Source: an uncultured Alphaproteobacteria bacterium (lineage in GTDB: Bacteria > Pseudomonadota > Alphaproteobacteria > Micavibrionales > Micavibrionaceae). Taken from it: DNA of 61,285 nt. The notes beneath the pieces are model-generated. The model saw only the letters and a list, made by a program, of their open reading frames with translations, was not told where the DNA came from and did no database searches. Shown here piece by piece: positions 8,750 through 16,783 of this stretch. Made by a program: the position numbers and the translations under genes. Position 1 is the first letter of the stretch; each line of letters opens with the position of its first letter. The stretch covers positions 1 to 61,285 of the forward strand of contig CAMLJM010000017.1 of NCBI GenBank assembly GCA_946480475.1, given 5' to 3'.

Positions 8750-9695
8750 TAAGAAAATAAATGATCTGCTTGCAAAAGGGAAAATATCAGCCGACGAAGC
8801 CGGACTGTTAAAGCGGAGTCTGCAGGAAAATATCGTCCGGGCGCAGGAAATCAAATTCCATACCCAGTTCTCTTATAAATATATGGCTGTGGCCGTTATC
8901 GGGAACGTCATTCTCGGTGCACTCTGGCTTATTTTAACCAGCGATCCGGCCACATCTCATGCCGTTGCCGAAACTGCTGCATCCGGAACGATTCAAAACG
9001 TGTCAGATATACTCAATCAATCAGGAAAGGTTGGCGAAATGAATAAATCTCTCTCCTCTGTTATCAGCATTATCCTTATCAGCCTGCCTGTTCTGGGTTC
9101 ATTAGCCTGGTTCGCATTCAGCTATAACGGCCTGGTTAATAAGGAAGAGGATGTCCTGGCATCGTGGGCGCAGGTGGAAAGCAATTATCAGCGCCGCGCC
9201 GACCTGATCCCTAATCTGGTTAATACAGTAAAAGCCTACACGGAACATGAGAGTGAAACCCTCACGGACGTAGCGCGCCTGCGTTCCCAGCTCGACAATG
9301 TGGCCCAAGAAAATGCCAAGGTAAAAGAAATCAGCAAAGATGCCGCGGCCCATCTGGAAGACGAGAATTACATGACCTCCCTCGCCCAGGCCCAGCAAAA
9401 CCTGAGCGGTCATGTCAGAGGCTTGATGCTGACGCTGGAAGCTTATCCGAATCTGAAAGCGTCGGATCAATACATGGAACTGCAGGCTCAGCTTGAGGGG
9501 ACTGAGAACCGCATCAATGTTGCCCGCATGGCCTTTAATGAAAAGGTCGGGGAATTTAATTCCGCGATCCGCCGCATGCCGTCCAGCCTTATTGCCGGAA
9601 TGGGTAACTTCCAGCGCAAAGCCTATTTCAAATCTGACGAAGGCGCCGACAAAGCGACGCAGGTTAATTTCGAACAAAGCCAGGCAGCGGAGTAG
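8739..9695 (+). CDS. LemA family membrane protein
   Basis: 318 residues, GTG start overlapping the DUF2089 gene. The N-terminus carries a short SHOCT-like segment (KINDLLAKGKISADEAGLLKR). Two membrane helices follow, about residues 47-66 and 105-127. After the second comes the diagnostic LemA sequence: YNGLVNKEEDVLASWAQVE, then NYQRRADLIPNLVNTVKAY and a long helical bundle. LemA proteins are membrane-anchored with an extracytoplasmic helical domain, and their biochemical role is unsettled. They are often co-operonic with TPM-domain proteins, as here. The extra N-terminal helix and SHOCT-like part are longer than in the simplest LemA proteins. Confidence 0.92.
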   Translation: MKFDKKINDLLAKGKISADEAGLLKRSLQENIVRAQEIKFHTQFSYKYMAVAVIGNVILGALWLILTSDPATSHAVAETAASGTIQNVSDILNQSGKVGEMNKSLSSVISIILISLPVLGSLAWFAFSYNGLVNKEEDVLASWAQVESNYQRRADLIPNLVNTVKAYTEHESETLTDVARLRSQLDNVAQENAKVKEISKDAAAHLEDENYMTSLAQAQQNLSGHVRGLMLTLEAYPNLKASDQYMELQAQLEGTENRINVARMAFNEKVGEFNSAIRRMPSSLIAGMGNFQRKAYFKSDEGADKATQVNFEQSQAAE

Positions 9696-9699
9696 GTTT

Positions 9700-10998
9700 A
9701 TGCGTTTCCTTGTTCTTTTAGCGACCCTGTTTCTGACGGCTGAAATTTCCTCCCCGGCCTCAGCCGCAGAACCAAAATGTTACAAGGATCTCGTCTGTGA
9801 CAATGCTTCCATTTTCACAGCACAGCAATTTGAAGCCCTGTCGCAATATCATCAAGCCTTGCTTGAACGTTATGACCTGGACTATCGCATCGTCGTCATA
9901 CCCGATGCTGGAAACCTCTCCGAGAAAGCTGTTAGAACATTCAAGGCCGCACAAATCGGAGCGCGCAGCAAGACGAAGAAAGGCATACTTCTGCTGATCG
10001 ATCCTGAACAGGATAAAGTCCGTCTCGAGATTTCGGCCGGGCTGGATGCCGTTTATACGGATGGATTTGTCGCCTATCTCCAGCAACGCCAGATGATCCC
10101 CTTCTTTCAGGCAAATCGCGTGGCTGACGGCGCTCTCGCGACGACAGAAATGATTGTAACCCGCGCACAGGAAGCACAGGAAGGAAAAGAATTTATTCCA
10201 CCGGAACAATTACCGGATAATCTTGCTATTGGCGCCGGAGCACAAACGAAGGCTTCGATCGGAACAGGTTATCAGGCCCCGCAAAGCTCCGCAGTTGCTG
10301 CGCCCCGGACAGAAGGGATGACTCCGGAGCAAGTTGTTGCTGCCTATCATTATGCTCTTGAAAAAGGGATTACAGACCCTGATCTCGATATCTACTCAAA
10401 CGCCACACGAACGCTCAGAAATGGCTGGGTTGTTACACCGGCGCAAATGAAGAATGAACTAAAAGCCTATGAGAAGTGCGATATTGATAAAACGGTTTAC
10501 ACGAAGGACAACATGCTTGCCGTCGTGCGTTACAAGGTCGATCAGCGCAAGTGCGCCCCCTATTTTCTTGTCATGGAGAACGGAGCATGGCGTCTGGATT
10601 TCGTTACCATGATGCAGAATATCCGTTTCAATGTGAGCAATGACTGGCATTTAGACATGAAGCAGCCCCTTCCTTATGCTGATGCCTTTCTTGACTGGGA
10701 CTTTAATAAAGACGGATATCCTTTCCCGCAAAGAAAGCTGCGCTGGGGTCTGAACATCAACACAAACTACCGGAACAACCAGACCACCGTTCACAGGATA
10801 TTCCCCGGCACCCCCGCCGAAACCATGCCGCTGCAAGAAGGTGACATTATCTTGAACTGGGACGGCATAAAGAACCCCGATCATAGACAAGTTGTCAAAA
10901 GCATGGATACCGTCACGGAGGGCAAGCCCATGATGATCGAGATCGTACGTAACGGCCAGAAGATGACGGTTACCCTCAAAGCGCCACCCAAGGTATAG
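9700..10998 (+). CDS. TPM-domain secreted protein with C-terminal PDZ-like domain
   Basis: 432 residues from the ATG at 9700, four bases after the LemA stop. A signal peptide (MRFLVLLATLFLTAEISSPASA) is followed by a TPM domain at about residues 28-170 (LERYDLDYRIVVIPDA, KKGILLLIDPEQDKVRLEIS). TPM domains are photosystem-II-repair or phosphatase-like folds facing the periplasm. A middle domain of about 110 residues resembles none I know. The last 70 residues read as a PDZ domain (GTPAETMPLQEGDIILNWDG). The TPM plus PDZ fusion is less usual than a plain TPM with a Gly-rich tail. Partnership with LemA is expected from operon context. Confidence 0.85.
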   Translation: MRFLVLLATLFLTAEISSPASAAEPKCYKDLVCDNASIFTAQQFEALSQYHQALLERYDLDYRIVVIPDAGNLSEKAVRTFKAAQIGARSKTKKGILLLIDPEQDKVRLEISAGLDAVYTDGFVAYLQQRQMIPFFQANRVADGALATTEMIVTRAQEAQEGKEFIPPEQLPDNLAIGAGAQTKASIGTGYQAPQSSAVAAPRTEGMTPEQVVAAYHYALEKGITDPDLDIYSNATRTLRNGWVVTPAQMKNELKAYEKCDIDKTVYTKDNMLAVVRYKVDQRKCAPYFLVMENGAWRLDFVTMMQNIRFNVSNDWHLDMKQPLPYADAFLDWDFNKDGYPFPQRKLRWGLNINTNYRNNQTTVHRIFPGTPAETMPLQEGDIILNWDGIKNPDHRQVVKSMDTVTEGKPMMIEIVRNGQKMTVTLKAPPKV

Positions 10999-11007
10999 GA
11001 CAAATTT

Positions 11008-11880
11008 ATGTCAGACTGGCCACTCGACGGTATCATCGGATTTTTTATCATCATCGCAGGACTGATCTGCCTGATCGGACATGCGGCATTCAATATCGGC
11101 CAAAACCCAAACGCTGAGATCAAAAACGGTTTCTACCTTATGTCGCCCATGCGTGGCGGCAAGGTTCTGGCAATAGGGACCGTGCTTGTTGTCGGCATTC
11201 TGGTCTATGCAGCCTTGCAAAGCGGTCATTGCTTTAAAATGACGACGGAAGAAAACAGGCAGAACCAGATCCTGGCATATATCATCGCTACGGCTGCCGT
11301 TTTTGGCGGCATCTGGATGATCTACCAGCTTCTGGTTACGAAATACGCGTTCAACAACGAAACCTTCATTTACGAAGCCCCGCCCTTCTTCAAAAAGAAA
11401 ATACGCTGGAATGATGTCACGGAGATAACACCTGACTTATACGCACCCAAATTAAAATCGAAAGACGGCACCACAATCAGCCTGCCACTCAGACTCCAGC
11501 GTCGGGGCGCCCCGCAACTAAAGGCCCTGATCGGTGGAAAAGTAAACAGCTTTGACGCACCGCCCTTGCTGCCGATATCGACGCCGGAAATGCGCGCGGA
11601 CCTGATCGGAAAAACCGTTCGGGCTTCATTTATTGTTGTACACAATACTTTAGAGGAAGAGGAAATTCACAGCGTCGATGGAACGATCATACGAATTGAC
11701 GATTCAAATCTGATGATCCGCTCGCAGTCAGGAAAAGAGTTAAGATTTCCACCCAACCTGCGGAGTTTCTGGCCTAACGAGATTGATGAAGATCCATCCA
11801 CAGAGCCAGAATTCCTGTCGTTCTGGTTTATCACATCAGAAGACACAGATACCGAAGCACTGAAAAGAGACTACAGCTAG
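11008..11880 (+). CDS. Membrane protein of unknown function, last gene of the LemA operon
   Basis: 290 residues, nine bases after the TPM gene, start ATG. Three hydrophobic helices are visible: about residues 8-28 (GIIGFFIIIAGLICLIGHAA), 50-70 (KVLAIGTVLVVGILVYAAL) and 90-112 (ILAYIIATAAVFGGIWMIYQLL). After them comes a soluble part with a PH-like feel (FIYEAPPFFKKKIRWNDVTEI). The C-terminal 100 residues are an acidic beta-rich domain. No family is recognised with confidence. Its position implies a role alongside LemA and the TPM protein. Confidence 0.75.
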   Translation: MSDWPLDGIIGFFIIIAGLICLIGHAAFNIGQNPNAEIKNGFYLMSPMRGGKVLAIGTVLVVGILVYAALQSGHCFKMTTEENRQNQILAYIIATAAVFGGIWMIYQLLVTKYAFNNETFIYEAPPFFKKKIRWNDVTEITPDLYAPKLKSKDGTTISLPLRLQRRGAPQLKALIGGKVNSFDAPPLLPISTPEMRADLIGKTVRASFIVVHNTLEEEEIHSVDGTIIRIDDSNLMIRSQSGKELRFPPNLRSFWPNEIDEDPSTEPEFLSFWFITSEDTDTEALKRDYS

Positions 11881-11892
11881 AACGTTGAAAAA

Positions 11893-12354
11893 CTAACCCG
11901 CCAGACGCTTCTTGATCGCACCGCTGGCTTTGGTCATGTCCAGTTGACCGGCATAACGGGTTTTCAGTTCGGCCATAACCTTTCCCATCTCTTTAATGTC
12001 TTTTACGTTCAGTTCGGTAATCAGGCCATCAATGGCCTTGTCTACCTCTGCTTCTGACATTTGCTGGGGCATGAATTTCTGGATGACGCTGATCTCGCCC
12101 ATTTCGCGGTCATACAAATCCTGACGTCCGGCTGTTTTATAGGTCTCAGCCGATTCCTGACGCTGCTTCACCATCGACTGCATCATGGAAAGGATTTCAT
12201 TATCGGTAATACCGTCGGGATTGCCGGAACCCCGGGCGTTAATATCACGGTCTTTGATTCCCGCATTGATCAGTCGTACGGTGGAAAGCGTCAGCTCATC
12301 CTTGGCTTTCATCGCTTCTTTCATGGCGGTTGTCAGTTCGGTGCGCTTATCCAT
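11893..12354 (-). CDS. GatB/YqeY domain protein
   Basis: 153 residues from the ATG at 12354, preceded by AGAGGAC; the open frame continues upstream into carA's opposite strand but is not coding. It begins MDKRTELTTAMKEAMKAKDE, with the typical TVRLINAGIKDRDI, and ends MTKASGAIKKRLAG. This is the stand-alone YqeY-type helical domain related to the tRNA-binding tail of GatB. Its role is unproven; it is often found near dnaG/rpoD or carA in alphaproteobacteria. Here it is divergent from carA with a 100-bp shared promoter region. Confidence 0.93.
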   Translation of the reverse strand: MDKRTELTTAMKEAMKAKDELTLSTVRLINAGIKDRDINARGSGNPDGITDNEILSMMQSMVKQRQESAETYKTAGRQDLYDREMGEISVIQKFMPQQMSEAEVDKAIDGLITELNVKDIKEMGKVMAELKTRYAGQLDMTKASGAIKKRLAG

Positions 12355-12454
12355 GGTATTATGTCCTCTTTTAATCTTTTGAAGGTCTTTACATCTGCTA
12401 TTGGGTGTAGCTATTCTGCGCCTGTCCGTCAATCCACTCATAAGGTAGCCCGCC

Positions 12455-13621
12455 ATGTCTGAGAGCCAGAAACCCAAATCCGCGACCGGCGTGATCGTTT
12501 TGGCAGACGGAACCGTGCTGTGGGGCAAAGGGATTGGCGCAGAAGGTAAATCCGTCGGCGAAATATGCTTTAACACCGCCATGACCGGTTATCAGGAAAT
12601 CCTGACCGACCCCAGCTACGCCGGACAGATTATCACCTTCACCTTCCCCCATATCGGCAATACAGGCACCAATGCCGAAGATATTGAAACCATGACACCC
12701 GCCTGCCGCGGGTTGATCCTGCGTGAAGACATCACCAGCGATTCCAACTGGCGCGCCAAGAACACATTTTCGGGCTGGCTGCAGGCTCATAATATGAGCG
12801 GCGTATGTGGCATTGATACACGCGCCCTCACGCAGCGCATCCGCGATACAGGCGCACCGAACGGTGTGATCTGCCACAATGCCAAAGGCGAATTTGATAT
12901 CGAAGCGCTGAAGAAGGAAGCCGCCGCCTGGGCGGGCCTCGAAGGTATGGATCTCGCGAAAGAAGTTTCCTGCACCCAGACATACACATGGGAAGAAACT
13001 TTGTGGGACCCCAAAACGGGTCACGGCACATTGTCGAACCCCACCTATCATGTCGTTGCGATGGACTTTGGCGCGAAACGTAATATCCTGCGTTGCCTTG
13101 CCTCTGCGGGCTGCAAGGTCACTGTCGTTCCCGGCAACACCAGCGCCGAAGAAATTATCGCGCTGAAACCCGATGGGGTATTCCTGTCGAATGGTCCAGG
13201 CGACCCTGCGGCAACAGGCGTTTATGCCGTCCCCACGATCAAAACATTATTGGATAAAAATATTCCCACATTTGGCATCTGCCTTGGTCACCAGTTGCTG
13301 GGCCTGGCGCTCGGCGGCAAAACGGCCAAAATGCCGCTGGGTCACCGTGGCGCGAACCACCCGGTGCAGGATTTGCAAACAGGTAACGTCGAAATTACCA
13401 GCCAGAACCACGGCTTCTGTGTTCTGCCCGAAACTCTGCCTGCGGATGTTGAAGTCACGCATATCAGCCTGTTTGATAAAACCAATGAAGGTTTGCGCGT
13501 GAAAAACAAACCGGTATTCTCGGTGCAATATCACCCGGAATCATCCCCCGGTCCGCATGACAGCCATTACCTGTTCCATCGCTTCGTCGAAATGATCCAG
13601 CAGAATAAGAAGGCGGCTTAA
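12455..13621 (+). CDS. carA: Carbamoyl-phosphate synthase small (glutaminase) subunit CarA
   Basis: 388 residues. It releases ammonia from glutamine and channels it to CarB for carbamoyl phosphate, the precursor of pyrimidines and arginine. The N-terminal domain carries FNTAMTGYQEILTDPSYAGQI. The C-terminal class I glutamine amidotransferase has the nucleophile Cys in TFGICLGHQLLGLALGG and the His/Glu pair in QYHPESSPGP. The length is normal and the ATG at 12455 has AAGG upstream. Unlike the common arrangement, carB is not directly downstream; about 3.2 kb with five genes on both strands lie between them. Confidence 0.98.
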   Translation: MSESQKPKSATGVIVLADGTVLWGKGIGAEGKSVGEICFNTAMTGYQEILTDPSYAGQIITFTFPHIGNTGTNAEDIETMTPACRGLILREDITSDSNWRAKNTFSGWLQAHNMSGVCGIDTRALTQRIRDTGAPNGVICHNAKGEFDIEALKKEAAAWAGLEGMDLAKEVSCTQTYTWEETLWDPKTGHGTLSNPTYHVVAMDFGAKRNILRCLASAGCKVTVVPGNTSAEEIIALKPDGVFLSNGPGDPAATGVYAVPTIKTLLDKNIPTFGICLGHQLLGLALGGKTAKMPLGHRGANHPVQDLQTGNVEITSQNHGFCVLPETLPADVEVTHISLFDKTNEGLRVKNKPVFSVQYHPESSPGPHDSHYLFHRFVEMIQQNKKAA

Positions 13622-13662
13622 TAGCCTTTAAGCCATTCAAATAAAAACAAAAATGCATTTTC

Positions 13663-13691
13663 TTGCATCGCCCTATGCAAATTGTATAGGG
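13663..13691 (+). promoter_or_regulatory. Promoter with embedded dyad, upstream of small lipoprotein
   Basis: TTGCAT (13663-13668), a 16-base spacer and TATAGG (13685-13690). A perfect inverted repeat CCCTAT/ATAGGG (13671-13676 and 13686-13691) covers the spacer and -10, which would suit an operator. Confidence 0.5.
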
Positions 13692-13727
13692 TGCTCTAAA
13701 TCATTGCGTACCCGGAGGGATTTAAAA

Positions 13728-13931
13728 ATGAAACTGCGCCACCTTATGCTTTTATCCGTAACCGTTCTTGGTCTGTCTGCCTGCAGCAGCACGCACAGCA
13801 TGTCACGCCTTGATCGCGCCGTAGTCGGCGGTGTTGCCGGTGGCGCTGTAGGGGGTGTTGCATCCCAGGATGTAACAGGTGTCGGCATTGGCGCTGCTAT
13901 TGGCGCGCTGCTCGGTGCGATTACTTACTAA
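13728..13931 (+). CDS. Small glycine-zipper lipoprotein
   Basis: 67 residues from the ATG at 13728 with a strong GGAGG site nine bases upstream. The signal peptide ends in a lipobox (LGLSAC). The mature part is a glycine zipper of repeated G-x3-G steps (VVGGVAGGAVGGVAS, then IGAAIGALLG), like OsmB or the 17-kDa-antigen group. Such proteins insert in the outer membrane or its inner leaflet and are often induced by osmotic or envelope stress. It stands alone behind its own promoter, eight bases from the convergent gene at 13940. Confidence 0.85.
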   Translation: MKLRHLMLLSVTVLGLSACSSTHSMSRLDRAVVGGVAGGAVGGVASQDVTGVGIGAAIGALLGAITY

Positions 13932-13939
13932 CCGGACAT

Positions 13940-14947
13940 CTATTTATAAGTACACGGCGCATTGTGATTTTGCATGTATTGCTGCATCTTCGCTGTGTGC
14001 TGCCGTAGCTGCTCATCTACCACACTGGTTGCCTGCATGGCCAGAATATCTGCCTGCTGGGACGTAAGATACAAAGCCTCACGTATCTGTCTATACTCAT
14101 CGTCATCGCGGTTTATACGCGCCAGCAGTCTTGCATGATCAACATAAGCGTCAGATTCCAGCGTTGTCAGGTTGGCGGGTTGTGGCGTCATTGTCAGAAC
14201 TTGCATCGCCCTCCTCAGTTCGGGCAGCTTTGCCTGCTCTTTCAGAGCATCATATCCCGCTTGGTCCAACGGTTCATGCGGCACTTTCAAATTATAATGG
14301 CTGGCCAGAAAGCGGGCATAAATGTATTTTTCTTCTGATATTTTATCTTCCGGATTTAGTTGCAGACGACGCCTTAATTCAGGCAGGGCATCACGAACGA
14401 GTTCCGTTAGCGCCGCAGTTCCATGATTATGGACTCCTAATTCATGACTGTAAGCAACACCATAGTCACGACTTGCGAGAAACTCCGCAGGCTGTATAGG
14501 GATGTACAGATAATAATCCAGTTTGCTGACAGGATCAGTGGCCGCGCGCATATTCTGGTAGTTCATGTGCGCGACCCAGAACATCTGGCAACTATCATCG
14601 CCCAGACTTTTGGAATAGGAAATATCTTCTTCATACCTTGATTGCTCTGCCTGGTTCTCAGCACGTTGCAATAGACCCCACATGTCATTCGTAGGCGCCT
14701 GCGTACTTTGCTGCGGGAATGGCAGAGCTTTTGAACCGTTCGATGGAACATCCGCTATCGCAGACTGATGATTTTGTCCCGCATAGGGACCGGCAGTTTT
14801 CTGTATCGCTTGTACCGGTGCTTCATCCGGACCTGTCGTGAAGTAAACCAAAGATGCCGCTGCTATAAAAGCGGAAGTAACACCGACTATCTTCCACTTG
14901 CGATAAGGATCGTATGTCTCCTGGCTGATAATGCGTGCGCGGCCCAT
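13940..14947 (-). CDS. Hypothetical single-pass membrane protein, 335 aa
   Basis: The start ATG at 14947 is preceded by a GGGAAATAT tract. The first 18 residues are polar and basic, residues about 19-37 form one membrane helix (IVGVTSAFIAAASLVYFT), and the rest is helical, Gln- and Ala-rich and probably periplasmic. Cysteines occur at CQMFW and near the C-terminus (APCTYK). The C-terminal half has many short helices with Leu spacing, but I find no TPR signature certain enough to call. I recognise no family. Confidence 0.7.
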   Translation of the reverse strand: MGRARIISQETYDPYRKWKIVGVTSAFIAAASLVYFTTGPDEAPVQAIQKTAGPYAGQNHQSAIADVPSNGSKALPFPQQSTQAPTNDMWGLLQRAENQAEQSRYEEDISYSKSLGDDSCQMFWVAHMNYQNMRAATDPVSKLDYYLYIPIQPAEFLASRDYGVAYSHELGVHNHGTAALTELVRDALPELRRRLQLNPEDKISEEKYIYARFLASHYNLKVPHEPLDQAGYDALKEQAKLPELRRAMQVLTMTPQPANLTTLESDAYVDHARLLARINRDDDEYRQIREALYLTSQQADILAMQATSVVDEQLRQHTAKMQQYMQNHNAPCTYK

Positions 14948-15054
14948 AGATATTTCCCTGAATTAATTTTTAATTATGGCCGGACTATATATTTTTACAC
15001 TTGTATTTGCCAATAAAAACCTCAGAACCAAAAACCTTATAAATCAATGTAATG

Positions 15055-15148
15055 AAGGCACCTTACGGTGCCTTTTATCAGGATCTGGATCCCGGCCTGC
15101 GCCGGGATGACGGATTTTTAAGCAGCAAAGCTGCTAACAAATCCGTCA
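15055..15148. repeat. Cluster of palindromic repeat units overlapping a stop codon
   Basis: Three hairpins lie in a row: AAGGCACC/GGTGCCTT (15055-15062/15067-15074, followed by TT), TCCCGGC/GCCGGGA (15090-15096/15101-15107), and the nested TGACGGATTT/AAATCCGTCA (15108-15117/15139-15148) around AGCAGC/GCTGCT. The 15081-15113 part resembles the GGATCCCGGC-type interspersed repeats seen in several alphaproteobacterial genomes. The stop codon of the SET gene lies inside the last hairpin. Confidence 0.7.
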
Positions 15149-15565
15149 TTTCGGCTCGAACCAAAGCTCGCAATCGTAATCGAAGGTGACTTCTTCGCCG
15201 GCTTTAATATCGCGGGCGGCCGTCATGGTCATTTCCTTGGTTTCGAATTCGCAATCGAATTCGGCGTTCGGATTTTTCGAGTGGTTATAAAGACCGATGT
15301 AACCAAGACCGATCGCATATTCGATATCTTCGCCCTTTTCTTCCCACAGGAAGCAATAATTTTCCAAGAGCAGTGACGAACCATCAGCGCGTGTCATATC
15401 TTCAACCGGAAAAACAATCGCCGGTGAACGTTCTATCAGCGTCCCCTTGGGAATATCGACACGTGCGATAATGCCGCGATCCTTGCCATGGACGTATGCC
15501 CATTCCACCAGAGGATTCAATGCAGGTGCCGGTTCAGGTTTCTTCAGGACGTTTGCGGTGTTCAT
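15146..15565 (-). CDS. SET-domain protein (putative lysine methyltransferase)
   Basis: 139 residues from the ATG at 15565 (AAAGG nine bases upstream); upstream TTG and ATG codons at 15619 and 15613 have worse sites. It shows the SET fold order: GRGI-like KDRGIIARVDIPKGTLIE, then GLYNHSKNPNAEF (the NHS/NH-x2-PN cofactor motif), then ARDIKAGEEVTFDYD (the catalytic Tyr region). SET proteins transfer methyl groups from S-adenosylmethionine to protein lysines. Small bacterial SET proteins are of uncertain substrate. Its stop codon lies in a palindromic repeat, so the original C-terminus may have differed. Confidence 0.85.
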   Translation of the reverse strand: MNTANVLKKPEPAPALNPLVEWAYVHGKDRGIIARVDIPKGTLIERSPAIVFPVEDMTRADGSSLLLENYCFLWEEKGEDIEYAIGLGYIGLYNHSKNPNAEFDCEFETKEMTMTAARDIKAGEEVTFDYDCELWFEPK

Positions 15566-15701
15566 CAATTTAGCCTTTGTTGGGGTGATGATGTTGACTC
15601 CTACATCTGGCATCTCCAAAAGTCTATCAGGAATGATGTCCTATTTAATGTTACCCTCTTCCGGTCTATAACGGATGAAACAACAAAGAACAGGGAATAT
15701 C

Positions 15702-16148
15702 ATGAGACATTACTTTGCTGCCATCGCTATGGCGGGGACATCTCTCCTATCTGGTCCTGCATACCCCGCACCCGAGGACTGGGAGAACGATCCCACCATT
15801 GTCTATAACGATGTGAAGCATGAAAGCTGCACAAAATCTGTTAATGGCCAACCCCAGACAGTCACTTTCACAGTGGAGCTGATTGCCGCAAAGGATTCAT
15901 GGGACAAGGCGTCTGCTGCACAAAAGGGAGCCTTTAAAGCAACGGCATTAAAAGCGCTGGATGATGACTGGCGTCCGCGTGTGAAAGAATTCACAGCCGA
16001 AGAAGTTACAGACCGCATCAACGATTATCGTCTGGCTGCGCGTAATTCGCTTACGTATGTTGGTGAAGAGATCAAGCGCCAGACAGGTATTGAAACCATG
16101 GTAGGCATTGATGTCGGACCCGTGTTTGTGCCCGGCTGCAAACTATAA
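15702..16148 (+). CDS. Exported protein of unknown function, 148 aa
   Basis: The start is the ATG at 15702 (CAGGGA upstream) rather than the longer reading from 15675. A signal peptide (MRHYFAAIAMAGTSLLSGPA) should be cleaved near YPA. The mature protein has two cysteines, one near the start (HESCTKS) and one at the end (VPGCKL), which could pair in the periplasm. The centre is helical and charged. I recognise no family. It overlaps the next gene by one base (TAATG), so the two are translationally coupled. Confidence 0.7.
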   Translation: MRHYFAAIAMAGTSLLSGPAYPAPEDWENDPTIVYNDVKHESCTKSVNGQPQTVTFTVELIAAKDSWDKASAAQKGAFKATALKALDDDWRPRVKEFTAEEVTDRINDYRLAARNSLTYVGEEIKRQTGIETMVGIDVGPVFVPGCKL

Positions 16149-16453
16149 TGACTTACGTTGCAAAAACACTAAGCCGGGAGCGTAATAACTACTTGTTCGC
16201 CGCCTTTATGTTTGCGGCCACGTCAGGTGGTGCGCTCTGGATCGCCAATTCCATGGATGAGGGCGAAGCATTTGATGCTCATGGCCGCGTGGCTACAACA
16301 GCGATTATGCAGAGTTATGCCGACAAGGCTGAAGCAACCGCCTTACTAAGCTGCGCCGCTTTTACAATACTCAGCGGCATTAATCTTCATCGTCGCAGGA
16401 AGAAATATGAAGAGGTCAAGGAATGGGCCGATAATCCCCCGAGTCCGTTATAA
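16148..16453 (+). CDS. Small two-helix membrane protein, 101 aa
   Basis: Its ATG overlaps the preceding stop by one base. Two hydrophobic helices (about residues 15-33, YLFAAFMFAATSGGALWIA, and 63-80, ALLSCAAFTILSGINL) are joined by a short polar loop, and the tail is basic then proline-rich (HRRRKK). It probably acts with the exported protein at 15702-16148. No family is known to me. A strong terminator follows. Confidence 0.7.
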   Translation: MTYVAKTLSRERNNYLFAAFMFAATSGGALWIANSMDEGEAFDAHGRVATTAIMQSYADKAEATALLSCAAFTILSGINLHRRRKKYEEVKEWADNPPSPL

Positions 16454-16455
16454 AG

Positions 16456-16489
16456 AAAGGCCCGTCAGAAACGGGCCTTTATTCTTTTT
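16456..16489 (+). terminator. Intrinsic terminator after the two-gene operon
   Basis: AAAGGCCCGT (16456-16465), loop CAGAA, ACGGGCCTTT (16471-16480), then ATTCTTTTT. Confidence 0.9.
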
Positions 16490-16529
16490 CTTTGGTAACA
16501 CACCCGAGTGCAAACCGCTGTTTGCCCGG

Positions 16530-16691
16530 AAAATCCCTTAAACTTGGGATTTTTATGCTTCTTATTTTTGAATATCTCAATTTATAGACCCTTATGGGAA
16601 TAAATTCAAGCTTTTCTTTATCCCGGTTTTATCCCCAGACCCATCCCCTTCTTTACCCACCCCGGAAAACCGCGCATTTCCGGGCTTTTTT
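16530..16691 (+). promoter_or_regulatory. carB leader with two terminator-like hairpins and a mini-ORF
   Basis: Hairpin 1 is AAAATCCC/GGGATTTT (16530-16537/16546-16553) followed by T. Hairpin 2 is CCCGGAAA/TTTCCGGG (16661-16668/16677-16684) followed by C and six T. It ends about 92 bases before the carB start. Between them is a ten-codon frame, MLLIFEYLNL (16555-16587), with GGGA five bases before its ATG. No gene lies upstream that still needs a terminator, because the previous operon has its own at 16456. A transcription attenuator for carB is therefore plausible but unproven. Confidence 0.45.
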
Positions 16692-16783
16692 CAGTGCGTA
16701 AGACCAAGAAAGCGGTTGCCCTAGCCTCTTTATTCGCTTACACCATGGTTCTCGGTACCCCCTTCTTCATTACCGAGAGTTTC

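Noticed and set aside
16694..16783. N-terminal extension of CarB from a GTG at 16694 that would look like a signal peptide
   Set aside because: CarB is cytoplasmic, the conserved start [10 protein letters not shown] begins at 16784 with a good ribosome-binding site, and the extension runs out of a terminator-like hairpin.
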